The position numbers and the translations under genes were made by a program. 64,000 nt of DNA from DASSUC01 sp035650075 (lineage in GTDB: Bacteria; Actinomycetota; Actinomycetes; Mycobacteriales; Micromonosporaceae), in NCBI GenBank assembly GCA_035650075.1, contig DASRII010000496.1, forward strand, positions 1 through 64,000. Reading direction: 5' to 3'. Position 1 is the stretch's first letter. Each line of letters begins with the position of its first letter. Below the pieces are notes generated by a model. It had not been told where the DNA came from. It saw nothing but the letters and a program-made list of their open reading frames with translations, and made no database searches. This document shows positions 1 through 8,299 of the stretch, one piece after another.

Positions 1-19
1 TGACGGCGGCCAGGATGGC

Positions 20-808
20 TCAGCGAACCGGCTGTCCCAGTTGAAGCCTGCCCGGCTGGACGACCTCGGCGTAGGTGCCGAAGCAGGCCGCGCGCCCCAG
101 CCCGCCCACTGGGATGCGGTAGTGCCGGGCCAGGGCGGTCAGTACCGAACGGTCGGGCGGCAGTTCGGCATGCCTGAGCCCGGGAACAACGCAACGCGGG
201 GTGGGCATGGTCACGCGAAGTACGACCTCACCTATGCGCAGCTCCTGCCCTAGCTCGGGATCTTGCGGGGCATCAACGACCAGGTTCGGGCGAAACCGCA
301 CCGCGGCTACGTCAGCACGTCCCATCCGTTGGCGCAGCAGGGAAAGCGCACCGGTGGTCACAATGTGCACGGCGCCGACCTCCATCGCGGTGACCGTCTC
401 CTGACCCGGCAGCACACCATCCATCCACTCAGGCAGCATGCCGACCTCATCGGGCAGCCTCCGATGCAGCCTGGCGTCGGGCGGGATGTCTCGGCTCAAC
501 CGCATCGGGCGGCCCAGGTAGTCGCTGAGTGCCGCGTCGGCATCCGCAGACCCGGCGCGCACCGCTGTGCCATCCACCTCCACAATCAGCATCGGATCTG
601 GCACGTCGTCCTGCAGTCGGGTACCGACATCGAGCAGGCGGCCCCACCGCGCTGGATGTTTGGCGCTACCCACGGTCCCATCCACGCGGTCGATGCAGGC
701 CCAGATCCGATCGCCGCGCAGACCACCGGGCTCGACATCAACCGCCTCGAGCGCCTCACCCCGAGCACTCTTGAGCGGATAGCGCCGAAGCGCGGTAACC
801 GTCTGCAT
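20..808 (-). CDS. MOSC domain-containing protein
   Basis: The 262-residue protein has an N-terminal MOSC beta-barrel (RYPLKSARGE near the start, then GGLRGDRIWA) and a C-terminal MOSC domain. The domain contains FRPNLVVD and the PTPRCVVPG segment with the Cys expected to bind a molybdenum cofactor or sulfur. Family members carry Moco or reduce N-hydroxylated compounds (mARC/YcbX type). I start at the ATG at 808, which has a GAGG nine bases upstream and lies right before the barrel. An upstream in-frame extension to 925 would run through a repeat and is not protein-like. No operon partner is visible. The family call is firm; the substrate is unknown. Confidence 0.85.
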   Translation of the reverse strand: MQTVTALRRYPLKSARGEALEAVDVEPGGLRGDRIWACIDRVDGTVGSAKHPARWGRLLDVGTRLQDDVPDPMLIVEVDGTAVRAGSADADAALSDYLGRPMRLSRDIPPDARLHRRLPDEVGMLPEWMDGVLPGQETVTAMEVGAVHIVTTGALSLLRQRMGRADVAAVRFRPNLVVDAPQDPELGQELRIGEVVLRVTMPTPRCVVPGLRHAELPPDRSVLTALARHYRIPVGGLGRAACFGTYAEVVQPGRLQLGQPVR

Positions 809-854
809 CGCAACAACCTCGAAGATCATCGACTGCCAGACTCCGGGTCCACGT

Positions 855-916
855 CTGCTGCCAAGAAAAACTAACGCCACGCCGAAGCGGTGCCGCGTCC
901 CGTAAAACGGGCTCCG
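855..916. repeat. Repeat copy R1 (about 60 bp), related to 9429-9488
   Basis: The stretch shares CTGCCAAGAAAA, CTA, CGCC and GTCCCGTAAAA, in the same order and spacing, with 9429-9488. Both copies have the same orientation and lie just upstream of a leftward gene. The GTCCCGTAAAACGGG part can form a small hairpin. No transposase is next to it, so it may be an insertion-sequence end scar, a mobile non-coding element or a shared control site. Confidence 0.55.
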
Positions 917-1047
917 CACGACCATCGGCCCGGTGGCACCGGCCTACGGCCAGGAAAGGCAGAAGGTGTGGCCCGCCGGATCCGCATAGAACCCGCACGC
1001 TGTACTACCCATTGACGCAGGCGGGACGGATCCGCAACGCTGTTTCG

Positions 1048-1803
1048 ATGCCTGCTGTGTACGCCCACAGTGACCAGTTCCGTGGGGCCCGCATCCACCT
1101 ATGCGATCTTGCCGGCCTCGAGATTCGCGATTGCGAGGTCAGCGGCCTGAAGATCGTGGACTGCTCTGGGGGCGACGTCTACCTCGGTGGCGCCTTCGAA
1201 CGTGTCGTTGTCAAAGACGTCGACGTGACTGCCTACGTCGAAGCCGAGCTCGACCGGCAGCATCCCACGCGGGTGCTGGCGCGTGACGCCGCGTCCTCCG
1301 TCGACTACCGGGCTGCTTGGGATGCCATCGAGACGCAATGGGAGGCGACGCTCGACCGCGCCAGGCTCCTGCCCGAGGCCAAGCTGCACGAGCAGGTCGA
1401 CGGCGAGTGGTCGTTCGTCGAGACCCAACGGCACCTGCTGATGGCCGGCGATGCCTGGCTTGGTAATGCTGTGCTCGAGGAGGATGCGCCGTATCACCCG
1501 TTGGGCCTTCCTCACGGCGGGATGCCGCCCGACGCAGTGGCGAAGCTCGGGCTCACCGTCGAAGCCACCCCGAAGCTCGACGAGGTACTCGCGCCGCGGC
1601 TCGCTCGTATGGCCACGATGCGGCGTGTCGTCGACGGGCTCACCGAGGCCGAGCTCGATCGGGTGTGTGGTCGCAAGCCGGCGGACCCATATCCAGACCA
1701 GGAGTACCTCGTGCGCCGCTGCCTCAAGGTGGTGCTCAAGGAAGAGGCCGAGCATCACCGTTACGCGGTACGCGACCTCGCCGTGCTCGAGGCCGGTACC
1801 TGA
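1048..1803 (+). CDS. DinB family protein with pentapeptide-like N-terminus
   Basis: The first 65 or so residues alternate in a weak pentapeptide style (FRGARIHLCDLAGLEI). The rest is a helical DinB_2-type four-helix bundle. Candidate metal-binding histidines sit at QRHLLMAGDAW and EEAEHHRY, matching the usual spread of His ligands in DinB proteins. Some DinB relatives are thiol-dependent transferases, but the role here is unknown. The start is uncertain: ATG 1048 is used, and an in-frame TTG at 1012 is the alternative. Neither has a clear ribosome-binding site. It stands alone between a leftward gene and a decayed region. Confidence 0.7.
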   Translation: MPAVYAHSDQFRGARIHLCDLAGLEIRDCEVSGLKIVDCSGGDVYLGGAFERVVVKDVDVTAYVEAELDRQHPTRVLARDAASSVDYRAAWDAIETQWEATLDRARLLPEAKLHEQVDGEWSFVETQRHLLMAGDAWLGNAVLEEDAPYHPLGLPHGGMPPDAVAKLGLTVEATPKLDEVLAPRLARMATMRRVVDGLTEAELDRVCGRKPADPYPDQEYLVRRCLKVVLKEEAEHHRYAVRDLAVLEAGT

Positions 1804-1929
1804 ACCGGGTGAAGGCGCCCGCCGAGCAGGAGCGCTGATCGGTCGGGCGACTTCCAGCCGCAGTGCTGCTGCTACTCCCGGCTCCTCAGCTCCCGTCCCT
1901 GGCAGTTGGCAGACTGCGGGTCGCCCGCT

Positions 1930-2085
1930 GCGGCGTCGAGGTGTTCGGCTATGCGTGGAGCTGGCCGTACCGCGACCACGACGCCTTCCGGGAGACACGT
2001 CGCGGTCGCCGGCATCTTGCAGCCCAACGATGCGTCGGTGGCACTGCACCGCCGGTTCGGCTTCACCGATATTTGCCGCACGCCG
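1930..2085 (+). pseudogene. Remnant of a GNAT (phosphinothricin-type) acetyltransferase gene
   Basis: One frame reads FGYAWSWPYRDHDAFRET, as in the mid-part of phosphinothricin-type N-acetyltransferases. From about 1996 a different frame reads VAVAGILQPNDASVALHRRFGFTDI, the C-terminal part of the same family. The acetyl-CoA-binding segment that should lie between them is missing. This is therefore an internally deleted, frameshifted fossil. The rest of the 547-bp gap between 1804 and 2350 shows nothing gene-like on either strand. Confidence 0.6.
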
Positions 2086-2350
2086 GGTTCGGGAGGGGAA
2101 ACGAACCGGCGGCAAGGCCGACACCGCGTCCGGAGGTGTACCTCACTCGGGGTGTCATTCAGAGGTGCCCCCAAAAGGTTGCCGGCCGTGATGGTATGCC
2201 TGCCACCATCCCCGATTTGCGCGACATCTCGCGGTCGGGCCGCCCCCGTAGCATCGGCGAAGAGCGGTGCCCCCGGGTCATGGCACCGGCCAGTCGCTGA
2301 TGGATCGGTCATCTTCTGTTCGGACGGGACGCGTTGCTGAGGAGGTACGC

Positions 2351-4159
2351 ATGGTCGGCACGGATGTGGTCAATGTCGACCGGCGCGGGCTTGACGAGAC
2401 ACAGCTTCCGTCCGTCTCGTATGGGGTGACGCTGGTGGGTAAGGCCCGGGTCACCAACCCGTCGGGTGCGGGCCTCGCGCGTCACATCGCGGACGTGGCC
2501 GCGTACGGCGACTACGCGTTCCTCACGGTGTACCGGGAGCCGACGTGTGAGCGGACCGGCGCCTACGTCATCAACATCAGCGACCCGAAGGCGCCCTTCG
2601 AGGTCGAGAGCGCGTTCATCGAGACCACGGCGGGCAACTACGCCGGCGAGGGTCCGTGCGTGATCGAGATCGACAACGAGTACTTCAGTGGTGCGCTGTT
2701 CATCCACCCCAACGAAATCTATGCCAAGGCCGATGCGCCGGACCCGACCGGGCCGCGCCAGCGGGGTGGCATCAACATCTGGGACGTTTCCGACCCGGAG
2801 AATGCCCAGCTCCTCGCCGCCCACGCCGGCGACTACACGGACCCGGATGACGAGCCGGTGGACCAAGCCCTGGCGGCGTACTACACCTGCGCCTGGACGG
2901 ACAGCTCCACCAGCCGCACCTACGTCAGTTTCGTCACCGACAAGCCCACCACCGACATCGTCATCATGGATATCACCGATCCCCGTAACCCGGTGATGGT
3001 CAACGCCCTCGACCTGAGGGTGGCCCCGTTCCATGTGACCGGGGACCCTTCGAGGAGCCTCATCTCGGTGTTCGGGCACGCCGTCGACGTGCGCCGGGTC
3101 GGCGACCGGTACGTCATGAACGCGACGTACTGGGACGGCGGGTACGTGCTGCTCGACGTCACCGACCCGACGCCGGGCAACGTCTCGCTGATTGCCCGAA
3201 CCGAGTTCGCCGAGTTCGACGAGGAGCGGGCAAAGCGCGGGCAACAGATCTCGCCGGAGGGCAACGCCGAACATTGCGACCTCTCGCCCGACGGCGAGTA
3301 CCTGGTGGGCGCCGACGAGAGCATCGAATCCTATCGCCTGCGCGGCACGATCACGTCGGGTCCGCACGCGGGCACGGAGTACATCGCGGCCTGGAGCCCG
3401 GGTACGGCATCGGTCGATGCCGACAACCCCATCTCCGGTACGCCGACCTTCGTCGGCTTCGGCTGCCCGGGCACCGTGCCGCCCGGGCACGGGATCGCGC
3501 TTGTCGAGCGGGACGCCTCGATCCTGACCGGCGGGTCGGCCGAAGGGTGCGCGTTCCAGGAGAAGCTGGAAACCATCGCCGCGGCCGGCTATGACGCGGG
3601 CATCATCTTCAACCACCAGGGGCCGGACGCTCTGCAGCAGTTCCCCACGGCGGCCAAGGGAACGATCCCGCTGATGTTCGTCAACCGCCTGACGGGTCTG
3701 CGGCTTCTCGGTGTGCCCGGCGTAACCGCGGAGACCGCTGGCACCACCCCGACACCGGCCACGCCAGCCGTCTGCGCGACGGATGTCAAGGCGGAGTTCG
3801 TCGGCTGGGGCTACCTCCGGCTGTTCAAGACGGACATCCCGGGCAGCGCCGGCACCGGCTCGGCCACCCAGATCGACACGTACGCCATCCCCGAGTCACA
3901 GGACCCGAGGTACGCCACCGGCTTCGGCGACTTCTCGGCGTCGCACGTGGCGATCGACCCCGATCGCCAGTTGGTGTACGCGACCTTCTTCGCGGGCGGG
4001 CTCCGGGTGCTCAGCTACGACAGCGACGGCCTGCGGGAGGTCGGCGCCTTCCGCGAGCCCGGCATCGACTTCTTGGGCGTCAAGATCCACAAGATCGGCG
4101 ACAAGAAGTACATCCTGGTCAGTGACCGGAACTTCGGCCTCTACATCTTCGACATCTGA
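2351..4159 (+). CDS. LVIVD/beta-propeller repeat protein with inserted PA domain
   Basis: This 602-residue protein has repeated blade-like segments ending in D(V/I)(S/T)DP (VINISDPKAP, WDVSDPENA, MDITDPRNP, LDVTDPTPG), typical of LVIVD beta-propellers. At roughly residues 360-460 it carries a protease-associated (PA) domain (GIALVERD, AGYDAGIIFNHQG, IPLMFVNRLTG) that interrupts the propeller. I chose the ATG at 2351 because GAGGAGGT sits directly upstream; the in-frame extension to 2267 overlaps decayed DNA. No signal peptide follows this start, although relatives are often secreted. It does not look related to the biosynthetic genes. Ligand unknown. Confidence 0.75.
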   Translation: MVGTDVVNVDRRGLDETQLPSVSYGVTLVGKARVTNPSGAGLARHIADVAAYGDYAFLTVYREPTCERTGAYVINISDPKAPFEVESAFIETTAGNYAGEGPCVIEIDNEYFSGALFIHPNEIYAKADAPDPTGPRQRGGINIWDVSDPENAQLLAAHAGDYTDPDDEPVDQALAAYYTCAWTDSSTSRTYVSFVTDKPTTDIVIMDITDPRNPVMVNALDLRVAPFHVTGDPSRSLISVFGHAVDVRRVGDRYVMNATYWDGGYVLLDVTDPTPGNVSLIARTEFAEFDEERAKRGQQISPEGNAEHCDLSPDGEYLVGADESIESYRLRGTITSGPHAGTEYIAAWSPGTASVDADNPISGTPTFVGFGCPGTVPPGHGIALVERDASILTGGSAEGCAFQEKLETIAAAGYDAGIIFNHQGPDALQQFPTAAKGTIPLMFVNRLTGLRLLGVPGVTAETAGTTPTPATPAVCATDVKAEFVGWGYLRLFKTDIPGSAGTGSATQIDTYAIPESQDPRYATGFGDFSASHVAIDPDRQLVYATFFAGGLRVLSYDSDGLREVGAFREPGIDFLGVKIHKIGDKKYILVSDRNFGLYIFDI

Positions 4160-4211
4160 TCACGCGCCGAACACGCGCTAAATGGCATCATCTAAATGTG
4201 GGGAGGCTAGT

Positions 4212-5753
4212 GTGCCCAATCCGACCATGAGGTCTACTGAACCCGAATTCGCTGCTGGCACCGAGAGACCAACCAAGGCTAATGTGGTGATCATCGGTAA
4301 CGGCGCGCTCGGCCTGTTTCTCGCTAACGAGTTGATCGAGCGCCAGGTCGGATCAGTGGTGGTGGTGGGTCCCAGCCATCGCGACACGGGCGCGAGCCAG
4401 GCGGCCGGTGCGATGCTCGGCTGTTTCGGTGAGACCACAACCGAATCGCTGCGGACCGACGCCGCGCGAACAAGGTTCGAGTTCAGCCTCTCCGCGCATG
4501 ACAAATGGCCCGAGACGCTGCGACGGCTCAGCGAGTTCGCGCCATCCGACCGCCCGCTGCAGACAACGACGGAATCGCACATCATATTGAATTCCGTCGG
4601 TGCCGAATTGGACACGGTGAACTTTGCCGCAATAATCGACGCCCTCGACCAGTACGACAAGCCGTGGAAGGAGTTCGATCCGAACGACATCCCCGGTTAC
4701 AACCCCAGGACGGAGTCGCGGGCACTGCGTGCCATTCAGCTGCCGACGGAGGGGGCCGTGGATGGTCGCGGGGTGCTGGCGGCGCTGGAACGCCGACTAC
4801 GGCATGGCGGAGCGATTCTTATCGATCAGACGGTACGGAAGCTGGTTGGCAACGATGAGGAGGTGACTGCGGTCGAGCTGGACGACGGCCATCTCATCGA
4901 GGCCGGTAATGTCGTCGTGGCCGCCGGCGTCCACAGTGAGTCGCTGGTACGAACCGTGTTCGACGTGCCTGAGCTGATGCCGACCTTTCCGGGGCTTGGC
5001 TTCGCAATGATCGCCAAGCGGACCGGGGGTGAACCGTTTACCAGCGTGGTTCGGACGCCGAATCGCGGTTTCGCCTGCGGACTGCACGTGGTGCCGCAAG
5101 GCGGTGGGCTGGAGTATTACGGCGCAACCAACCGCTTGGTGCACACCATCTCCAGTGTCACCTGGATGGCCGACGTCCGCTTCTTGGCCCAGTACTCCAT
5201 GCAGCAGCTCGACGAGCGGGTAGGCAGTCACGAGGTCATGAAATGGTGCAGCGGCAACCGCCCCGTCACGCTCGATGGATTCCCGTTGGTCGGCTGGATG
5301 CCGCTGTCGGGCCTGTATCTGATGACGGGGACCTACCGCGACGGCTTCCACTGTGCGCCCCTGCTCGCCGAGCACGTCGCCAATGAACTGCAGGGAAAGT
5401 CCGGAATCATCGACTCGCTCTTCCAGCCGATGCGCAAGCCAGTGGCGACCAGGACCATCGAATCGTCGATCGATGAATATGTCAAACACAGCCTTGCCGC
5501 CTGGTTCGAGACCGGCGCACAGGCCGCGCCACAAATGACGACCTCGCATATCGCCGACTACTATCGAAACATGGCCGTGCAGGTCTATGAGCGACTCGGC
5601 GCCGACTACGCCCTGGGCCCTGACATTCTCTTGTTTGCGCAGGGGAACCTGCATGGTGCACGTCGTGTCGCGCGCTATCTGCGTACCATCAGGGGCGATG
5701 GTGGAGTGGCCCAACCGGCTGGTGCCAGCACCGGCGCCGGGGGGACGCGGTAG
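4212..5753 (+). CDS. FAD-dependent amine/amino-acid oxidase (DAO family)
   Basis: The protein has 513 residues. Residues ~20-40 form the FAD-binding dinucleotide fold (VVIIGNGALGLFLANEL). The DAO-type substrate domain follows, with the FAD-contacting end NRPVTLDGFPLVGW and GTYRDGFHCAPLLAEHVA near residue 390. A C-terminal extension of about 110 residues is not part of the usual fold. The GTG at 4212 is chosen because GGGGAG lies upstream; an ATG at 4182 is the alternative. The stop is two bases from the carrier-protein start, so oxidation of an aminoacyl group tethered to that carrier is plausible. ThiO (glycine oxidase) is an alternative fold match, but no thiamine genes are nearby. Confidence 0.75.
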   Translation: MPNPTMRSTEPEFAAGTERPTKANVVIIGNGALGLFLANELIERQVGSVVVVGPSHRDTGASQAAGAMLGCFGETTTESLRTDAARTRFEFSLSAHDKWPETLRRLSEFAPSDRPLQTTTESHIILNSVGAELDTVNFAAIIDALDQYDKPWKEFDPNDIPGYNPRTESRALRAIQLPTEGAVDGRGVLAALERRLRHGGAILIDQTVRKLVGNDEEVTAVELDDGHLIEAGNVVVAAGVHSESLVRTVFDVPELMPTFPGLGFAMIAKRTGGEPFTSVVRTPNRGFACGLHVVPQGGGLEYYGATNRLVHTISSVTWMADVRFLAQYSMQQLDERVGSHEVMKWCSGNRPVTLDGFPLVGWMPLSGLYLMTGTYRDGFHCAPLLAEHVANELQGKSGIIDSLFQPMRKPVATRTIESSIDEYVKHSLAAWFETGAQAAPQMTTSHIADYYRNMAVQVYERLGADYALGPDILLFAQGNLHGARRVARYLRTIRGDGGVAQPAGASTGAGGTR

Positions 5754-5755
5754 CC

Positions 5756-6013
5756 ATGCGCGTTTCTCAACCATCTGTCGCGGACACCGTTCGTAGGCTC
5801 GTGGCGGAGCAGCTCAACCTGAATGGCTCCGGCCACGAAGTTCGCCCTGACGAGGACCTCTGGTGCTTGGGCATGACATCCTTGACCTGCCTGGGTTTGA
5901 TGTTGTCCATCGAGGACACTTTCGGGATCGAGTTGCCGGAGGAGGCGCTCCAAGATTCGACGTTCCGTAGCATTAACACGATATCCGCGGCGGTTAATAG
6001 TTCTCGCAAGTAG
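5756..6013 (+). CDS. Acyl/peptidyl carrier protein
   Basis: An 85-residue free-standing carrier protein. The phosphopantetheine site is the Ser in LGMTSLTCLGLML; Thr replaces the more common Asp before it. The helix-2 segment SIEDTFGIELPEE is typical of carriers. It follows the FAD oxidase by two bases and precedes a condensation-domain fragment and a stand-alone adenylation enzyme. The natural reading is that the adenylation enzyme loads it and the oxidase works on the loaded amino acid. That coupling is inferred, not shown. Confidence 0.85.
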   Translation: MRVSQPSVADTVRRLVAEQLNLNGSGHEVRPDEDLWCLGMTSLTCLGLMLSIEDTFGIELPEEALQDSTFRSINTISAAVNSSRK

Positions 6014-6066
6014 GTCACACAGATCGCTGGAGAGAAGCGTATTCGCCGCAGGAGCTAGAGGTAGCA

Positions 6067-6327
6067 ATGCCGACCCGACTTTGGTGGTTGCGCCAACAGG
6101 ACTCGTCGCATGACCAGTACCACATCAACTGTGGCTGGAGATTAGCGGCAGAGTTGAAACGCGAGGCATTGCTCGCCGCCCTCGGCGGTCTGGTGCAGCG
6201 CCACGGCGGCTGTGACCGCGAAGGACATGTCGTGCGGAGCGCGATTGGGGAAGGCGGCCACACCTACGCGGCGTGGGAGTCGATGCTCCCCGATGCGATC
6301 CGCTGGTCGCTGGACGACCAACCATAG
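6067..6327 (+). CDS. Truncated condensation-domain N-terminal fragment
   Basis: The 86-residue ORF begins like an NRPS condensation domain (RLWWLRQQD, then YHINCGWRLAAELKREALLAALGGLVQRHGG, split here by description only at residues 17-47). It ends before the HHxxxDG active site. A GAGG upstream of the ATG suggests it is still translated. It sits between a carrier protein and an adenylation enzyme, where a full C domain would be expected. It could be a gene relic or a small helper protein. Catalysis of peptide-bond formation is not possible from what is here. Confidence 0.55.
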   Translation: MPTRLWWLRQQDSSHDQYHINCGWRLAAELKREALLAALGGLVQRHGGCDREGHVVRSAIGEGGHTYAAWESMLPDAIRWSLDDQP

Positions 6328-6431
6328 ATAGGTGGAGCACATCGACAGCGAGTAGCCCGACATGCGACCGCTGAGTTTGCGCTGACGCGGGGACCAGATT
6401 GGCGAAGTATCTGAAACACGAGGGAGTTGCG

Positions 6432-7985
6432 GTGCAGGATTCTCGACGGTCGGCCCGGACCGCAAGTGCACGGACTTTGGTCGATCTCCTGGAGCGCCAG
6501 TTTCGCGATCGGCCGGCGACCACGGCCATCCGGACCTCGGCACGCTCGTGGACCTATGCCGAGCTCGATCGGCTGTCGGCGAGACTCGCGCGGCGGCTGG
6601 TGGCTGACGACGCCGGATCGATCATCGGTCTACTCGCGCACCGCTGCCCGGCCGCGTTGATCGGTATCGTCGCCATCCTGCGAAGCGGTGCGGCGTGTCT
6701 GCCGATGAGCCTCGACGATCCGCCACTGCGCAATCGTGGGGTGCTCGACGACATCGACTGCAGGCGAGTTCTTGCTACTGCGCCAGTCGAATGGCTACCC
6801 GACGCTCAGCTCATCGACGAAACCGGCCCGGATCTGGGCCACGACAGCCCCACCGCCGCGAAGTTGCCCTCGCCAAGGCCGCTCGACTTGGCATACGCGC
6901 TCACCACGTCAGGCTCGACGGGGCGCCCCAAGATCGTCGGCGTTCCACACGAAGGGCTCATGAACCTGATCATCGCCTCGTTCGAGGACCTCGACCTGAT
7001 CAGGACTGACGACGTGTGCCTATGGACGACCGCGCTCACCGTGGACAGCACAATGCACGACTGCCTGATGCCGCTCTGTTTCGGCGCCTGTGTCGCCATA
7101 GCCGACGGCGGTGACCTGCCCACCAACCGTATTCTGCACGCCGTCCGCGCGCTTGGCGTGACCGCGCTGGAAGTCCCGGCCGCCGTGCTCGGGCCGTATG
7201 GAAGGTCACTGCTTCCTCGGCTGGCGGCTGCAGGCGTCCGGCTGGTCATCACCGGTGGGTCTCAACTCGACGGGCCGGACTTGGGCATCAACGACTCGCT
7301 GGTGGTCTACAACGCCTACGGCCCGACCGAAGCCTCGGTGGCCGCGACATGGTATCCCTGCGACCCCTCGACGCCGCGGTGGGTCCCGATTGGGCGCCCG
7401 ATTCGCAACGTCCGAACCTATGTCCTCGATGAGGAGCTGAACGCCGTCCCAGCCGGTGATACCGGCCAGATGTACATCGCCGGAGCCGGTCTTGCCAGAG
7501 GCTATCTCGGCCGTCCCGGGCGCACGGCGGCCTCATTCCTCCCGGACCCGTTCGCCGAGATGCCTGGCGAACGCATGTACGCCACCGGGGACAATGTTCG
7601 ACTTCAGCCGGACGGGAACTTCGTGTACGTCGGCCGAATCGACGACCAGGTCAAGATCAGCGGATACCGTGTCGAGATCGGCGAGGTGGAGCACAATCTG
7701 CGCGCCTGCCGAGGCGTGGTCGACGCGGCGGCATTGTTGCGCGAGGACACTCCGGGCGGCGCGGCCATCGTCGCCTATCTGGTTGGCGAACGGCTACCCG
7801 ACGAGTTGCTTACGAGCCAACTGGGTAGCTGGTTGCCCGCACCGATGATTCCACGCTTCTACGTCTGGTTGGACGAGATGCCTCTCAACCGTTCGGGAAA
7901 GATCGATCGTAAGGCGCTCGCCAAGATTCCGCTCGTCAACCATGCCCGCCAACCTCATCTTGTCGAGGTCGGCGTAATCCGGTGA
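6432..7985 (+). CDS. Stand-alone NRPS-type adenylation enzyme
   Basis: The 517-residue protein is one adenylation domain with intact core motifs: A3 TTSGSTGRPK (~residue 157), A5 NAYGPTEAS (~293), A7 YATGDN, A8 GYRVEIGEVE and A10 NRSGKIDRKAL (~486). By hand alignment to GrsA the pocket reads D-S-H-L-I-G-A-V-A. The Asp that binds an alpha-amino group is kept, so an amino acid rather than an aryl acid is likely. The GTG at 6432 follows GAGGGAG. It ends the FAD oxidase/carrier set and probably charges the carrier at 5756-6013. Which amino acid is not clear. Confidence 0.85.
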   Translation: MQDSRRSARTASARTLVDLLERQFRDRPATTAIRTSARSWTYAELDRLSARLARRLVADDAGSIIGLLAHRCPAALIGIVAILRSGAACLPMSLDDPPLRNRGVLDDIDCRRVLATAPVEWLPDAQLIDETGPDLGHDSPTAAKLPSPRPLDLAYALTTSGSTGRPKIVGVPHEGLMNLIIASFEDLDLIRTDDVCLWTTALTVDSTMHDCLMPLCFGACVAIADGGDLPTNRILHAVRALGVTALEVPAAVLGPYGRSLLPRLAAAGVRLVITGGSQLDGPDLGINDSLVVYNAYGPTEASVAATWYPCDPSTPRWVPIGRPIRNVRTYVLDEELNAVPAGDTGQMYIAGAGLARGYLGRPGRTAASFLPDPFAEMPGERMYATGDNVRLQPDGNFVYVGRIDDQVKISGYRVEIGEVEHNLRACRGVVDAAALLREDTPGGAAIVAYLVGERLPDELLTSQLGSWLPAPMIPRFYVWLDEMPLNRSGKIDRKALAKIPLVNHARQPHLVEVGVIR

Positions 7986-8000
7986 GCTGATCAACGCTTG

Positions 8001-8020
8001 CCTCTCCCACCGTGGAGAGG
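8001..8020 (+). terminator. Hairpin after the adenylation gene
   Basis: CCTCTCC and GGAGAGG form a perfect 7-bp stem with a 6-base loop, beginning 15 bases after the stop at 7985. There is no U-tract, as is common for actinomycete terminators. The dyad could alternatively be an operator. The rest of 7986-8173 holds nothing I recognise; an ATG-led ORF from 8029 has no protein-like features. Confidence 0.4.
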
Positions 8021-8173
8021 AGAGGGTCATGGTCAAGGTGTTGCGGTCGTTCGTGCGCGGGCCGCTGGACCGGATCCGGGCCGCAGAGCGTCGGGTAGCG
8101 GCGTGCTCTCGGGTCACACGCCCGCGCGAACATCTTCTGGATCGGCAGCGCTGTCGGGTCGTCTACCGCCTGA

Positions 8174-8296
8174 TCAGAACATCGGGTAGATGGACGCGTC
8201 GTGCTTCTTCCTCTTCTTACGTCGAAAAAACCTGGCTATCGCCCGCAGAAACGCCACAGCGAAGTCACCTCCCCCCGCCCGCAGGTCGACGTCCAT
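8174..8296 (-). CDS. Small basic protein, 40 residues, coupled to the SGNH gene
   Basis: This small ORF starts three bases after the stop of the leftward SGNH gene (TGAGGCATG), a classic translational-coupling layout. Its product has an acidic start (MDVDLRAGGGD), a hydrophobic/aromatic stretch (FAVAFLRAIARFF), a run of Arg/Lys (RRKKRKK) and the tail HDASIYPMF. It looks like a membrane-touching or nucleic-acid/lipid-binding peptide. No known domain is recognised. The strong chemical pattern and the coupling argue against chance. Confidence 0.55.
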   Translation of the reverse strand: MDVDLRAGGGDFAVAFLRAIARFFRRKKRKKHDASIYPMF

Positions 8297-8299
8297 GCC

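Noticed and set aside
1804..2350. Intact acetyltransferase gene
   Set aside because: The two recognisable halves are in different frames and the cofactor-binding middle is missing.
2309..3616. Long leftward ORF opposite the LVIVD gene
   Set aside because: It is a GC-bias shadow: low-complexity Arg/Val/Asp composition and no motif, while the + strand shows clear domain repeats.
4212..5753. Thiamine glycine oxidase ThiO
   Set aside because: No thiS, thiG or thiE genes are near, and it is two bases from a carrier protein gene.
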